NCBI GenBank assembly: GCA_902790215.1
Contig: CADAQX010000009.1
Span: 160,243-224,242 of the forward strand
Source: an uncultured Bacteroidota bacterium
GTDB taxonomy: Bacteria; Bacteroidota; Bacteroidia; Bacteroidales; P3
Reading direction: 5' to 3'
DNA length: 64,000 nucleotides
Shown here: piece by piece, positions 17,390-25,744 of the stretch
How positions within the stretch are numbered: the first letter of the stretch is position 1
Layout: each line of letters begins with the position of its first letter
Position numbers and translations under genes: made by a program
The notes under the pieces: generated by a model
Databases searched by the model: none
Seen by the model: the letters and a program-made list of their open reading frames with translations, nothing else
Told to the model about the DNA's origin: nothing

Positions 17390-20365
17390 ATGGCAGAAGA
17401 AAACAAAGGAATACGACTTAAAAAAGCGGCTACAGAGCTGAACGTGGGAATCTCTACACTAGTGGAATTTCTTGCCAAGAAAGGCCATCAGGTGGAAATG
17501 AACCCCAATACGAGGCTCTCTGCCGAGCAGTACGATATTGTCGCCACCGCCTTCCAGGCCGAGCGTGCCGTCAAAGAGCAGGCTGACAAAATCGAAATAA
17601 CTCCCAGCAGCAGTAATGTGGTTGTAGAGGCGACCAACGACGAGAACAAAGAGGAGTCGGAAGAAGTCATCATCAAGAACTACAACACATCACCTGCAGA
17701 CAACAAGGTCGCTGCCAAGCCCGTCGAAACTGCCGTCACTCCCGACGAGCCGGAGGTGTCCGAGACTGTTGCAGAGAATGCCGCCGAGCCTGTGGCACCC
17801 ATCGAGAGCGAACAAGTTCCCGAAGCTGTCAGCGAACCTGCAGAGCCTCAGCCCGCAGAGCCCGAGGCCGCCCCGGCATTCATTCCCACACAGGTAGGCG
17901 ACCTGCGCATCATCAACAAGATAGACCTCGACGCCATCAACACCAAGACCCGTCCTGACAAAAAGAAAAAGACCAAGGCCGAGAAGACTGAAAAGCAAGC
18001 CAAAGCCTCTAAAGCTCCTAAAACCCCCAAAGCCGAAGCTCAGCCCAAGGCACCCAAAGAGCAAGTCGAGGCACCCAAGGAGCCTCCCGCACCGGCACCC
18101 GTTCCCGAACCCGAGCCTGTGCCCGAACCTGTCGTGGTGGCTCCCCCTGCCGTAAAAGAGCCGGAGTTTATCGAGACACAATACAAGAAACTCGAAGGCC
18201 CCAAACTGGTAGGCAAAGTGGATCTCAGCCAGTTCGAGAAGCCAAAGTCATCTTCTGAAAAGAAGAAACGCAAGCGCATCAAGAACAAAGGTGTCAAGGT
18301 GAGCGAAGTAAACGGCCAAACCGAAACTGCCGCTCCCGCTCCAAGCACCCCAAAGAATGCCTCAAAGAACAAAAAGAACGAGGCAGGTGGAACCGATGCC
18401 AAGAGCGAAAAATCCGAAAAGAAGAAAAAGAAAGAAAAGAAGGCCGTAAAGGTCGAGATTGATGAATCTGAAATCGAGAAACAGATTCGCGACACTCTCG
18501 CCCGTCTCAGCCCCATGGGCAAGTCAAAGACTTCCAAACACAACCGCGAGAAACGCCAGAAGGTGCACCAGCGCATAGAGGAGGAGCAGCTCAACGAGAT
18601 GGAAAGCCAGAAGACGTTGCAGGTGACGGAATTCGTCACCGCCAACGAGCTGGCCACCATGATGAACGTGCCTGTCACCCAGGTCATCAGCACCTGTATG
18701 TCCGTAGGCATATTCGTCAGTATCAACCAGCGTCTCGATGCCGAGACCATCAAGCTCATTGCCGACGAGTTCGGCTTTGAAATCAACTTTGCCAGTGCCG
18801 ACGTCATCGACGAGCTCAACAAGATTGAAGAGGAAGACCGTCCCGAAGACCTCATCACGCGCAACCCCATCGTCACCGTCATGGGTCATGTGGACCACGG
18901 TAAGACCTCTCTCCTTGACTATATCCGCAAGACCAACGTCATTGCCGGTGAGGCTGGCGGCATCACCCAGCACATCGGTGCCTACGAAGTCACCACTGCC
19001 GACGGCCGCAAGATTACTTTCCTCGACACCCCTGGCCACGAGGCTTTCACAGCCATGCGTGCCCGCGGTGCCAAGGTGACGGATATCGCCATCATCGTCA
19101 TCGCCGCCGACGACAAAATCATGCCGCAGACCGTCGAGGCCATCAACCACGCCCAGGCTGCCGGTGTCCCCATCGTCTTTGCCATCAACAAGATTGACAA
19201 ACCCGGTGCCGACCCCGACCGCATCAAGACCGAACTGGCCAACATGAACCTTCTTGTCGAAGAATGGGGCGGTAAATACCAAAGCCAGGACATCTCTGCC
19301 AAGAAGGGTATCAACGTGGAGGAACTGCTTGAGAAAGTAATTCTCCAAGCTGACATCATGGAGCTGAAAGGCAACCCCAATAAACGAGCCAAGGGTACTG
19401 TGCTGGAAAGCTCGCTGGACAAAGGCCGTGGCTATGTGGCCAAACTCCTTGTGGAGAACGGTACCATCCGCAAAGGCGACCCCATCGTGGCTGGTGCCAT
19501 CAGCGGTCGTGTGCGCGCCATGTACAACGAGCGCAACCAGGAAGTCATGTCTGCCGGTCCTTCGCAGCCCGTGCTGCTTCTCGGCCTTACCGGTGCCTGC
19601 CAGGCAGGCGACACATTCAACGTCACTGAGAACGAGAAGGAAGCCAAAGATATTGCCGCTAAGCGCACCCAGCTGCAACGCGAGCAGGGACTCCGCACCC
19701 AGACACACCTCACCCTCGACGAGATTGGCCGCCGCATAGCATTGGGCAACTTCAAAGAACTCAACGTTATCGTCAAGGGCGATGTGGACGGTTCCGTCGA
19801 AGCACTTTCCGACTCGCTGTTGAAGCTCTCCACCGACGAAGTGCAGGTCAACGTCATCCACAAGGCTGTGGGACAGATTACCGAGACCGACGTCATGCTG
19901 GCTGAGTCCTCCGACGCTATCATCATCGGCTTCCAGGTGCGCCCCTCCGTGGGTGCCCGCAAGATGGCCGAGACCGACCACATCGACATCCGCCTCTACA
20001 GCATCATCTACGACGCCATCAACGAGCTCAAGGATGCTATTGAGGGCATGCTCTCGCCCGAGACACAGGAGAAGATTGTCGCCAACCTCGAAATCCGCGA
20101 AACCTTCAAGATTTCCAAGGTGGGTACCATTGCAGGATGTATGTGTCTTGATGGAAAGATTACCCGCAACCACAATGTCCGCATCATTCGCGACGGCATC
20201 GTGGTCTATACAGGCAAGCTGGCCTCTCTCAAACGCTTCAAAGACGATGTCAAGGAAGTCGTCAGCGGCCAGGACTGTGGCCTGAACATCGAAGGCTTCA
20301 ACGACATCAAAGTCGGCGACATTGTCGAAGCCTATGAGGTAATAGAAATCAAACGAAAACTATGA
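17390..20365 (+). CDS. infB: translation initiation factor IF-2
   Basis: IF-2 is the GTPase that brings initiator tRNA to the 30S subunit. The 991-residue protein has an N-terminal IF2_N helix motif, then a low-complexity Lys/Glu/Pro/Ala-rich linker (about 70-390), a second IF2_N segment, and the G domain: GHVDHGKT (about 500), DTPGHEAF (about 545) and NKID (about 600). Domains II, III and the fMet-tRNA-binding C-terminus complete it. The extended charged linker is normal for Bacteroidota. Confidence 0.97.
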   Translation: MAEENKGIRLKKAATELNVGISTLVEFLAKKGHQVEMNPNTRLSAEQYDIVATAFQAERAVKEQADKIEITPSSSNVVVEATNDENKEESEEVIIKNYNTSPADNKVAAKPVETAVTPDEPEVSETVAENAAEPVAPIESEQVPEAVSEPAEPQPAEPEAAPAFIPTQVGDLRIINKIDLDAINTKTRPDKKKKTKAEKTEKQAKASKAPKTPKAEAQPKAPKEQVEAPKEPPAPAPVPEPEPVPEPVVVAPPAVKEPEFIETQYKKLEGPKLVGKVDLSQFEKPKSSSEKKKRKRIKNKGVKVSEVNGQTETAAPAPSTPKNASKNKKNEAGGTDAKSEKSEKKKKKEKKAVKVEIDESEIEKQIRDTLARLSPMGKSKTSKHNREKRQKVHQRIEEEQLNEMESQKTLQVTEFVTANELATMMNVPVTQVISTCMSVGIFVSINQRLDAETIKLIADEFGFEINFASADVIDELNKIEEEDRPEDLITRNPIVTVMGHVDHGKTSLLDYIRKTNVIAGEAGGITQHIGAYEVTTADGRKITFLDTPGHEAFTAMRARGAKVTDIAIIVIAADDKIMPQTVEAINHAQAAGVPIVFAINKIDKPGADPDRIKTELANMNLLVEEWGGKYQSQDISAKKGINVEELLEKVILQADIMELKGNPNKRAKGTVLESSLDKGRGYVAKLLVENGTIRKGDPIVAGAISGRVRAMYNERNQEVMSAGPSQPVLLLGLTGACQAGDTFNVTENEKEAKDIAAKRTQLQREQGLRTQTHLTLDEIGRRIALGNFKELNVIVKGDVDGSVEALSDSLLKLSTDEVQVNVIHKAVGQITETDVMLAESSDAIIIGFQVRPSVGARKMAETDHIDIRLYSIIYDAINELKDAIEGMLSPETQEKIVANLEIRETFKISKVGTIAGCMCLDGKITRNHNVRIIRDGIVVYTGKLASLKRFKDDVKEVVSGQDCGLNIEGFNDIKVGDIVEAYEVIEIKRKL

Positions 20366-20367
20366 TG

Positions 20368-20427
20368 AATGTGTTAACGTGTAAATTCGTTAATTCGTGA
20401 ATCACTGAATACGTTAATTTGTTAATC
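20368..20427. repeat. left arm of split foldback array
   Basis: This run of 7-9 base words (GTGTTAA, ATTCGTTA, ATTCGTGA) lies between infB and the S23/Avd-like gene. ATTCGTTAATTCGT at 20385-20398 is the exact reverse complement of 20821-20834 in the right arm, so the gene between them sits in the loop of a possible long hairpin. Confidence 0.8.
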
Positions 20428-20787
20428 ATGAAGGCACAAGGAATATTATACGACAAAAGCAAGATATTTGCCTTAAGCGTAATTGCCTTGTGTAACGAGT
20501 TGCGTGAAAAGGGTGAATATGTCATGTCCAAACAGATTCTCAAGTCAGGTACCAGCATAGGAGCAAATTATTGCGAGGCAGTTTGTGCCGAGAGTCCACA
20601 AGACTTTATCCACAAAGTGTCTATCTCAATTAAAGAAGCGAATGAAACATACTATTGGCTAGACCTGCTTCACGATAGCAAATATCTCGACAACGAAAGG
20701 TACACCCAAATGAGCAATCAAGTGGAAGAAATCTTCAAGATGCTTAATTCCTCTGCAATAACCGTCAAACAAAGACTAACGCATTAA
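20428..20787 (+). CDS. four-helix bundle protein, S23/Avd-like
   Basis: This 119-residue helical protein matches the four-helix bundle family that includes proteins encoded in 23S rRNA intervening sequences and the Avd subunit of diversity-generating retroelements. Typical features are FALSVIALCNELREKGEYVMSKQILKSGTSIGANYCEA and the later KEANETYYWLDLL. No reverse transcriptase or variable-repeat gene is nearby. ATG 20428 is preferred over an in-frame start at 20419, which would add three residues. Complementary word arrays flank the gene, as the arms of an rRNA intervening sequence flank S23, but this locus is not inside an rRNA gene. Confidence 0.85.
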   Translation: MKAQGILYDKSKIFALSVIALCNELREKGEYVMSKQILKSGTSIGANYCEAVCAESPQDFIHKVSISIKEANETYYWLDLLHDSKYLDNERYTQMSNQVEEIFKMLNSSAITVKQRLTH

Positions 20788-20880
20788 CGAATTCAAAAAG
20801 ACTAACGAATTAACACATTAACGAATTAACGAATTCAAAAGGACTAACGAATTAACACATTAACGAATTAACACATTCAA
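20781..20880. repeat. right arm of split foldback array
   Basis: Words ACGAATTA, ACACATTA and GAATTCAAAA repeat here, including a roughly 50-base tandem duplication (each copy carries GACTAACGAATTAACACATT). They are the complements of the left-arm words at 20368-20427. The array ends just before the tRNA-Arg gene. Confidence 0.8.
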
Positions 20881-20883
20881 AAC

Positions 20884-20955
20884 GCTCTGATAGTTCAATG
20901 GATAGAATAACTCTCTCCTAAAGAGTAGATCCGGGTTCGATTCCCGGTCGGAGTA
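20884..20955 (+). tRNA. tRNA-Arg (anticodon CCU)
   Basis: The cloverleaf is complete. The acceptor stem is GCTCTGA with TCGGAGT (including G-U pairs); the D stem is GTTC/GAAT; the anticodon stem is ACTCT/AGAGT around loop CTCCTAA, giving anticodon CCT. The T arm is CCGGG TTCGATT CCCGG, with discriminator A. CCA is not encoded. No consensus promoter is seen; the foldback array lies directly upstream. Confidence 0.95.
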
Positions 20956-21549
20956 CAAAACAAAGATGCCATAGAAGCAATTCACTTGTTTTTTGCAAGT
21001 TCTCTTAGTTAAATCAAAACACAGTATGTCAAAGGCCTCTCGGTTCAAAGAAGCGTAACCACTCCTTGGAAGCCGGTTGCAAAAGTACATAAAACTCTTG
21101 CACCATTTCCCTCAATTTTCGCCTACTTTCCGATATTAACCTATATTTACCACAAAGTAGGAATAGAAAACCTCTCAGTATGACAGGATTCCTGAATTGA
21201 AGAGTGATGCTAAGGCTGACCTTATTTACTTCATCGGATTATTGGAGTGGCGCGATACGGGCTTTTGTGAGGTGTGTCTATCTGTCAGCATGACTATCAG
21301 ATCATGGATAGGAACGAGCGAAGCTTCACCCTGTATATGACGTTTAAGACGATACAACCCTGCAAGGCGTACAGAAATCTGTTGTCAATACATGTGCAAC
21401 ACCTGTAGGGTCTATTTTTGAAAAAATAGATGGACAAGGAGTGCTTTTTATGCCGACAGGCAGGTTTGCGGGTTTTATGTAATTGTCTGGTATATATACC
21501 AATTTGTTGTTATTATTTGAAATAATGCAACTGTTTTTAAAAAAAAGTG
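20956..21549. other. 594-base region without a recognised gene
   Basis: No intact gene is supported. A minus-strand TACTTTTGC near 21075 could be a promoter element. Around 21175-21385 the plus strand reads as short protein-like pieces in two frames (one containing KADLIYFIGLLEWRDTGFCEVCL, the next YQIMDRNERSFTLYMTF), which may be a frame-shifted remnant of an unknown gene. Nothing links it to a known family. Confidence 0.4.
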
Positions 21550-21803
21550 TATATTTGCAGCCGCTTACAATAGTAAAGTAAGCAGTAAGCAAGAAAAGCA
21601 TTGCAAGATTGTCCTTTTTGCTGAATTTCGCCAAAACAAAGAAGGAGGACGAGGCAATTATGCTTTCGCTTGTTGTGTATGCTATGGGCTCACGCCTCAG
21701 CATATCCTCAGGCGTGAGATTAGTTCCTTAACCGTTCCTTCAAAGGTGTTTGGCGATACCTAGCAAAAGACGGACATGAGCACATAAGTCTCATGCCTTT
21801 TTT
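21550..21803 (+). ncRNA. structured leader or ncRNA with terminal hairpin, upstream of peptide gene
   Basis: A -7 element TATATTTG (21550-21557) precedes two small hairpins (CTTAC/GTAAG and GCAA/TTGC). A long-range stem follows: TTTTTGCT (21615-21622) with AGCAAAAG (21762-21769), and TCGCCAAAACA (21628-21638) with TGTTTGGCGA (21747-21756). A 9-base apical stem CTCACGCCT/AGGCGTGAG (21689-21718) closes it. It ends in a terminator-like stem CATGAG/CTCATG (21775-21795) with six T's. The overall shape is loosely like 6S RNA, but no family can be assigned. The peptide gene begins 48 bases after the T run. Confidence 0.55.
21775..21803 (+). terminator. terminator-like hairpin before peptide gene
   Basis: CATGAG (21775-21780) pairs with CTCATG (21790-21795), extended by GG/CC past one bulged A, and is followed by TTTTTT at 21798-21803. 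It would stop the leader transcript before the peptide and lipoprotein genes unless read through. Its left arm overlaps GGAC (21772-21775), which can pair instead with GTCC at 21611-21614. Confidence 0.65.
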
Positions 21804-21851
21804 ATTTGCTGCCTGTTGGAGACTTGGGGCAGTAACATAATACCTAAAAAC

Positions 21852-22031
21852 ATGAAAGAAAGCAATTTCAAGTGCAATTACGAATCACCCGTCGTAGAGG
21901 TGTTGAAAGCCCGCGTGGAGGCTGGTTATCAGTCTTCCAATGTGCAAAGTGGAGGAAACGCCAACACCACCCGCTACGGTGAAGGCAGCTGGGACACACC
22001 CAGTGGTAACCCTAACGCACGGTACAATTAA
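21852..22031 (+). CDS. small peptide with YxxPxVE...VExGYQxS core
   Basis: The 59-residue peptide (start MKESNFK) has YESPVVEVLKARVEAGYQSS at residues 10-29 and then a Gly/Asn/Ser-rich polar tail. The same core occurs in the peptides at 57535 and 62843, each directly before a fimbrillin-like lipoprotein. Small proteins of this general look are common in Bacteroidales; I know of no established function. It has no signal peptide. The lipoprotein gene follows 18 bases later. An upstream in-frame start at 21816 is less likely because it adds non-conserved residues. Confidence 0.8.
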   Translation: MKESNFKCNYESPVVEVLKARVEAGYQSSNVQSGGNANTTRYGEGSWDTPSGNPNARYN

Positions 22032-22049
22032 CCTTTAACCTTACTTGCC

Positions 22050-23828
22050 ATGAAGAAGATTCTATTCATTTCTACTCTCATTGCAACCCTGCTGCTGGCC
22101 TCCAGTTGCCAGAAAGAGCAGGAATTAGTCACCCTCGGGGCAGTCATCAACCAGCCCTCCAAGACCTATATCGACAATCGCTACCCCTGTTGGAGCGAGG
22201 GCGACCAAGTGTATGTCAACAATGCCGCCTACACCGTCTCTGCCATCTCCGGCTCGTCGGCACAGATAGCCGATGTGGTGGGTGACGACTCTTATCGTGC
22301 CCTCTTCCCCGCCTCGTTGGTGACACCGGGCAGCAACATCACCAACAGTGCTACCATACCCGTCACCCTGCCAGCCACGCAGCGGTACCAAGTGGTGAAT
22401 GGCCACCAACGCGTAGACGCTCCCATGGGGGCCTACACCGAGGGCAGCACACTGCAGTTCTACAACCTCTGCTCCATTGTGCATGTGGTAGTCAACAACA
22501 ACACGGGCAGTGACATGACACTCGGTAGCCTGAAAATGGAAGCAGCCAACGCCTATCTGAGCGGCACAGGCACTGCCTCAATCAACGGCACTTTGAACGA
22601 CGGCATCACCCTCTCCTCCGATGCCTCCCACTCCGTTTCGCTCCGCATAGCCGGACCCACCAGCGTCACCCTCGCTGCCGGAGCCCAATCCACTTTCGAC
22701 ATCTACGTCCCCGCCTTCCCCACGGACAATGTCACCATCACCCTCTATACCACCAACGGCTACTACTACGAGCTGCCCAAGAACGGTGTAGCCCTCACCC
22801 CCAACACCTACACCACCGTCACCCTCAATGTCACCTCCCTCACCCAAGTCCTCGCCGCAGAGCTGGTGAATGGCTATACGTTTAAAAATGCCATTCCTGA
22901 CAATGCCACTTCGGTGGTTTTCGAATACAATAACGCTTCGACATCAAATACTATACTATCCACACCCGATTCCCCTGTCCCCATTTATGGTTACATAGAT
23001 GGGAATGTATGGCATGTATGTACTGCCGCCGATGCAATCAATGCCAACTCTGACTGTTCAAGTATGTTCTCCTCCAAATCGTCCCTAACCTCCATTGATT
23101 TTGGATCTGACTTCAACACTTCCAACGTGACGTATATGCTATATATGTTTGATGGTTGCTCCAGCCTGACCAGCCTCGACCTCTCCAACTTCAACACCGC
23201 CAACGTGACAAGTATGGGTGCGATGTTTGGCAATTGCCAAAGCCTGACCAGCCTTGACCTCTCCAACTTCAACACTTCGAATGTAACAAATATGCAGGTG
23301 ATGTTTAGCGGGTGTTACAGCCTGACAAGCCTTGACCTCTCCAACTTCAACACTTCCAGCGTGATGAATATGCCTTTTATGTTTGAGGGTTGCTCCAGTC
23401 TTACCAGTCTTGACCTCTCCAATTTCAACACCGAGAATGTAACGAGCATGAACGGTATGTTCGGAAAATGTAGCAGCCTGATAAGCCTTGACCTCTCCAA
23501 CTTCAACACCTCCAACGTGACGAGTATGAGAGGGATGTTTTCCAGGTGCATCAGTCTGACCAGCCTTGACCTCTCCAGTTTCAACACTGGCAATGTGACG
23601 CGAATGTATAATATGTTTGGCGGTTGCTCCAGCCTGACTAGCCTTAATCTATCCCACTTTGATATGAGTAGGGTTTTAGAGAAGTCATTCATGTGCCTCC
23701 TCCTTTCCACCACTTCAGGTTATTGTACTATCATTTGCCCAGCGGCAGTGCAGACGGAATTGGAGAATGGTACAGACCTACCCTCAAGCGGAGTTACTTT
23801 CACTTGGGTTAGACCCACATCCAAGTAA
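22050..23828 (+). CDS. fimbrillin-like lipoprotein with BspA-type DUF285 repeats
   Basis: The 592-residue protein has a signal peptide with lipobox LASSC (Cys20). Residues about 25-265 resemble the fimbrillin-like/Mfa2 N-terminal region (WSEGDQVYVN, ATIPVTLPATQRY, LQFYNLCSIVHVVV, YVPAFPTDNVTITLYT). From about 330 there are eight copies of a 24-25 residue unit (SLTSLDLSNFNTSNVT-M--MF), the DUF285/BspA-like repeat. It is presumably exposed on the outer membrane, with an adhesin-like role inferred. The repeats are nearly identical at DNA level, so recombination between them is likely. It is coupled to the small peptide upstream. Confidence 0.88.
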   Translation: MKKILFISTLIATLLLASSCQKEQELVTLGAVINQPSKTYIDNRYPCWSEGDQVYVNNAAYTVSAISGSSAQIADVVGDDSYRALFPASLVTPGSNITNSATIPVTLPATQRYQVVNGHQRVDAPMGAYTEGSTLQFYNLCSIVHVVVNNNTGSDMTLGSLKMEAANAYLSGTGTASINGTLNDGITLSSDASHSVSLRIAGPTSVTLAAGAQSTFDIYVPAFPTDNVTITLYTTNGYYYELPKNGVALTPNTYTTVTLNVTSLTQVLAAELVNGYTFKNAIPDNATSVVFEYNNASTSNTILSTPDSPVPIYGYIDGNVWHVCTAADAINANSDCSSMFSSKSSLTSIDFGSDFNTSNVTYMLYMFDGCSSLTSLDLSNFNTANVTSMGAMFGNCQSLTSLDLSNFNTSNVTNMQVMFSGCYSLTSLDLSNFNTSSVMNMPFMFEGCSSLTSLDLSNFNTENVTSMNGMFGKCSSLISLDLSNFNTSNVTSMRGMFSRCISLTSLDLSSFNTGNVTRMYNMFGGCSSLTSLNLSHFDMSRVLEKSFMCLLLSTTSGYCTIICPAAVQTELENGTDLPSSGVTFTWVRPTSK

Positions 23829-23979
23829 GGCAACTGCCATCTGTCTGCTATTGTCAGCCTATCCGTGCCGGAGGCACTGTATCCTATTAACCCCACACTA
23901 AGCGACCACAGAGAGTGCAGTGTGGGGTTGCATATCAACCCCATCTTGCGTGTCAACGACACGCTACAAAAACTTTATT

Positions 23980-24058
23980 CTCAACAATTTGCAAAGATTG
24001 CTCTCCCAAGAGAGCAAAAAATGCAAAATTTACTCTCCCGAGAGAACAATAATTATTG
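23980..24058. repeat. paired CTCTCCC(A/G)AGAG elements before ATPase gene
   Basis: TTGCTCTC CCAA GAGAGCAA and, about 17 bases later, CTCTCCCGAGAG form two adjacent small palindromes separated by ATGCAAAATTTA. An outer imperfect pair (CTCAACAATTTG with AATTATTGAG) encloses them. They lie just upstream of the ATPase gene at 24092. Confidence 0.75.
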
Positions 24059-24091
24059 AGTTTTGACGTTACCATTGTAAATTAAACGATT

Positions 24092-25291
24092 ATGGACGTA
24101 CTGGTATCACAATTTAAACGTCGGCTGACGAATATATCGTTAGATTTGATTAGAGAGTGCATTAACGAAGTGGCTTGGGATGAAAGGCTGTCAGCCATCA
24201 TAGGACCGCGCGGTGTAGGCAAGACCACGTTGATACTTCAGTATATAAAACAGCATTACGCCGATAGTCTTTCCGAAGTGCTTTATGCCACAGCCGAAAG
24301 TCTGTACTTCGCACAGAACACACTAGTGGACTTGGCGGAACGATTCGTGACAAATGGGGGAAAACATCTATTCTTAGACGAGATTCATCGTTATCAGAAC
24401 TGGAGTCGTGAAATAAAACTGATTTACGATACCTACCCCGAACTGAAGGTTACGATTAGCGGATCATCACTGCTTCAGATACTCAATTCGGAAGCTGACC
24501 TTTCTCGTCGTTGCATTTGGTATAATATGCAAGGGTTGTCTTTCCGCGAATTTCTTCGGTTTTATAAAGGAATCGACCTCCCAGTGTTCTCTTTCGACAA
24601 TATTATTCAAAAACCTGATGATGTATGTCGCAAAATCAATACATTGTGTCACCCTGTGCCATTGTTTCATGAATACCTTCAGGTAGGTTATTTCCCCTAC
24701 TTTTTAGAGGGCGAGAAAAGATACTATGAACGTGTGGGGAATGTGATAGACTATGTAATTGGCACAGAACTACCGATGGTATGCAAGGTGGAGACGGTGA
24801 ACGTTCGCAAGCTACAGATGCTGCTAAATGTAGTGGCTGGCCTTGTACCTTATGAACTTGATATTAGCAAAATTGCACTGATGCTACAGTCTTCGCGTAA
24901 TACGGTGATAACTTATCTTAGGTATTTGTCCATGTCGAAAATTATCAATTTGCTCTATTCGGACATCCAATCGCTAAAGAAAGTACAGAAACCCGATAAA
25001 ATGTATTTGGAAAACCCCAATATGCTATATGCCTTGTGTCTGGAAAAAGCGAATATAGGTACCGCCAGAGAGACCTTTGTTGTTAATCAATTGGGATACC
25101 AACATCGGATAGAGTACAGCAAGAAAAACGGTGATTTCAAAATCGATGGGAAATATGTGTTTGAAGTGGGTGGAGCTACTAAGAACTTTGACCAGGTGGC
25201 CAACATACCTGACTCATACATCTTAGCAGATGACATAGAATGGCCTGTAGGAAACAAACTGCCACTATGGCTTGTCGGACTGTTGTACTGA
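24092..25291 (+). CDS. AAA_14/DUF4143-type ATPase
   Basis: The 399-residue protein carries Walker A GPRGVGKTT (about 38-46), Walker B KHLFLDEIH and a SGSS sensor-like segment. A helical middle with LSFREFLRF follows, and the C-terminus contains KKNGDFKIDGKYVFEVGGATKN, which resembles the nuclease-like domain of DUF4143 proteins. Such ATPases are frequent and often multicopy in Bacteroidales, with no settled role. It has lower GC than the core genes around it, suggesting acquisition. No consensus promoter is visible; small palindromes lie upstream. Confidence 0.82.
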   Translation: MDVLVSQFKRRLTNISLDLIRECINEVAWDERLSAIIGPRGVGKTTLILQYIKQHYADSLSEVLYATAESLYFAQNTLVDLAERFVTNGGKHLFLDEIHRYQNWSREIKLIYDTYPELKVTISGSSLLQILNSEADLSRRCIWYNMQGLSFREFLRFYKGIDLPVFSFDNIIQKPDDVCRKINTLCHPVPLFHEYLQVGYFPYFLEGEKRYYERVGNVIDYVIGTELPMVCKVETVNVRKLQMLLNVVAGLVPYELDISKIALMLQSSRNTVITYLRYLSMSKIINLLYSDIQSLKKVQKPDKMYLENPNMLYALCLEKANIGTARETFVVNQLGYQHRIEYSKKNGDFKIDGKYVFEVGGATKNFDQVANIPDSYILADDIEWPVGNKLPLWLVGLLY

Positions 25292-25426
25292 AGAGAATTG
25301 TGATTAGGTAACCACTAATATTTACCCCAAAAAGGAGCATTCGTGATAATCAAATACTGAGTATTAAACACAAATTGCCATGTAATGACTATAAATTCAT
25401 GGCAATTAATGATAATTAGTGTTTAA
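25292..25426. other. AT-rich spacer after ATPase gene
   Basis: No gene is seen. The stretch contains a diffuse inverted repeat (CATGTAATGAC...GTCATTA-like words) but nothing I can name. Confidence 0.4.
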
Positions 25427-25673
25427 CCCAAATCGGTCATTAGGCAGACTTTTCAATTATTCTCTTTTTTCAGGTCCGTTTATGCCCTATCAGTATTTCT
25501 TTATGTTCTATGATGTTACTTGGCTCGGCGGAGCAAGCGAGCTTTCTCTGCTCTCAAAAATAACGTTGCTCCCATTCGGTCGCGACGTCACTTTACGCAG
25601 CTTTCGCCAGCGCTGCGGCCAATCTGCTCGAAACAAATACTCACCTGCCATAAACCCTAATGACCGATTGGGG
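25427..25673. repeat. 247-bp island bounded by 18-bp inverted repeats
   Basis: CCCAAATCGGTCATTAGG (25427-25444) and CCTAATGACCGATTGGGG (25656-25673) are reverse complements with one mismatch. The interior is non-coding or holds a doubtful 90-residue frame. The same word, with G for A in TCATTAGG, forms the hairpin after asnS (54197-54222). It could be a miniature mobile element or a duplicated regulatory hairpin. Confidence 0.6.
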
Positions 25674-25715
25674 ATAAAATACTCAATATAATGCTCTACA
25701 TCTGAATATTATTTG

Positions 25716-25723
25716 TATATTTG
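25716..25723 (+). promoter_or_regulatory. -7 element of second BspA-like gene
   Basis: TATATTTG followed by CACC, 21 bases before the ATG at 25745. No good upstream TTTG is seen at the expected distance. Confidence 0.6.
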
Positions 25724-25744
25724 CACCCACAAACACACATCATT

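Noticed and set aside
18524-20173. 549-codon open frame antisense to infB
   Set aside because: Shadow of the infB codons with low-complexity Val/Gly/Asp-rich translation and no motif.
20428-20787. Diversity-generating retroelement based on the Avd-like gene
   Set aside because: No reverse transcriptase, template repeat or variable repeat is found within the window.
20860-21090. 76-codon minus-strand frame across the tRNA-Arg gene
   Set aside because: Its only protein-like part is the antisense of the tRNA, a frequent false call.
21344-21703. 119-codon minus-strand frame over the leader at 21550
   Set aside because: It runs antisense through the structured leader and promoter and resembles no family.
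25419-25691. 90-codon frame over the inverted-repeat island
   Set aside because: Its ends are encoded by the inverted repeats themselves and the middle has no recognisable motif.
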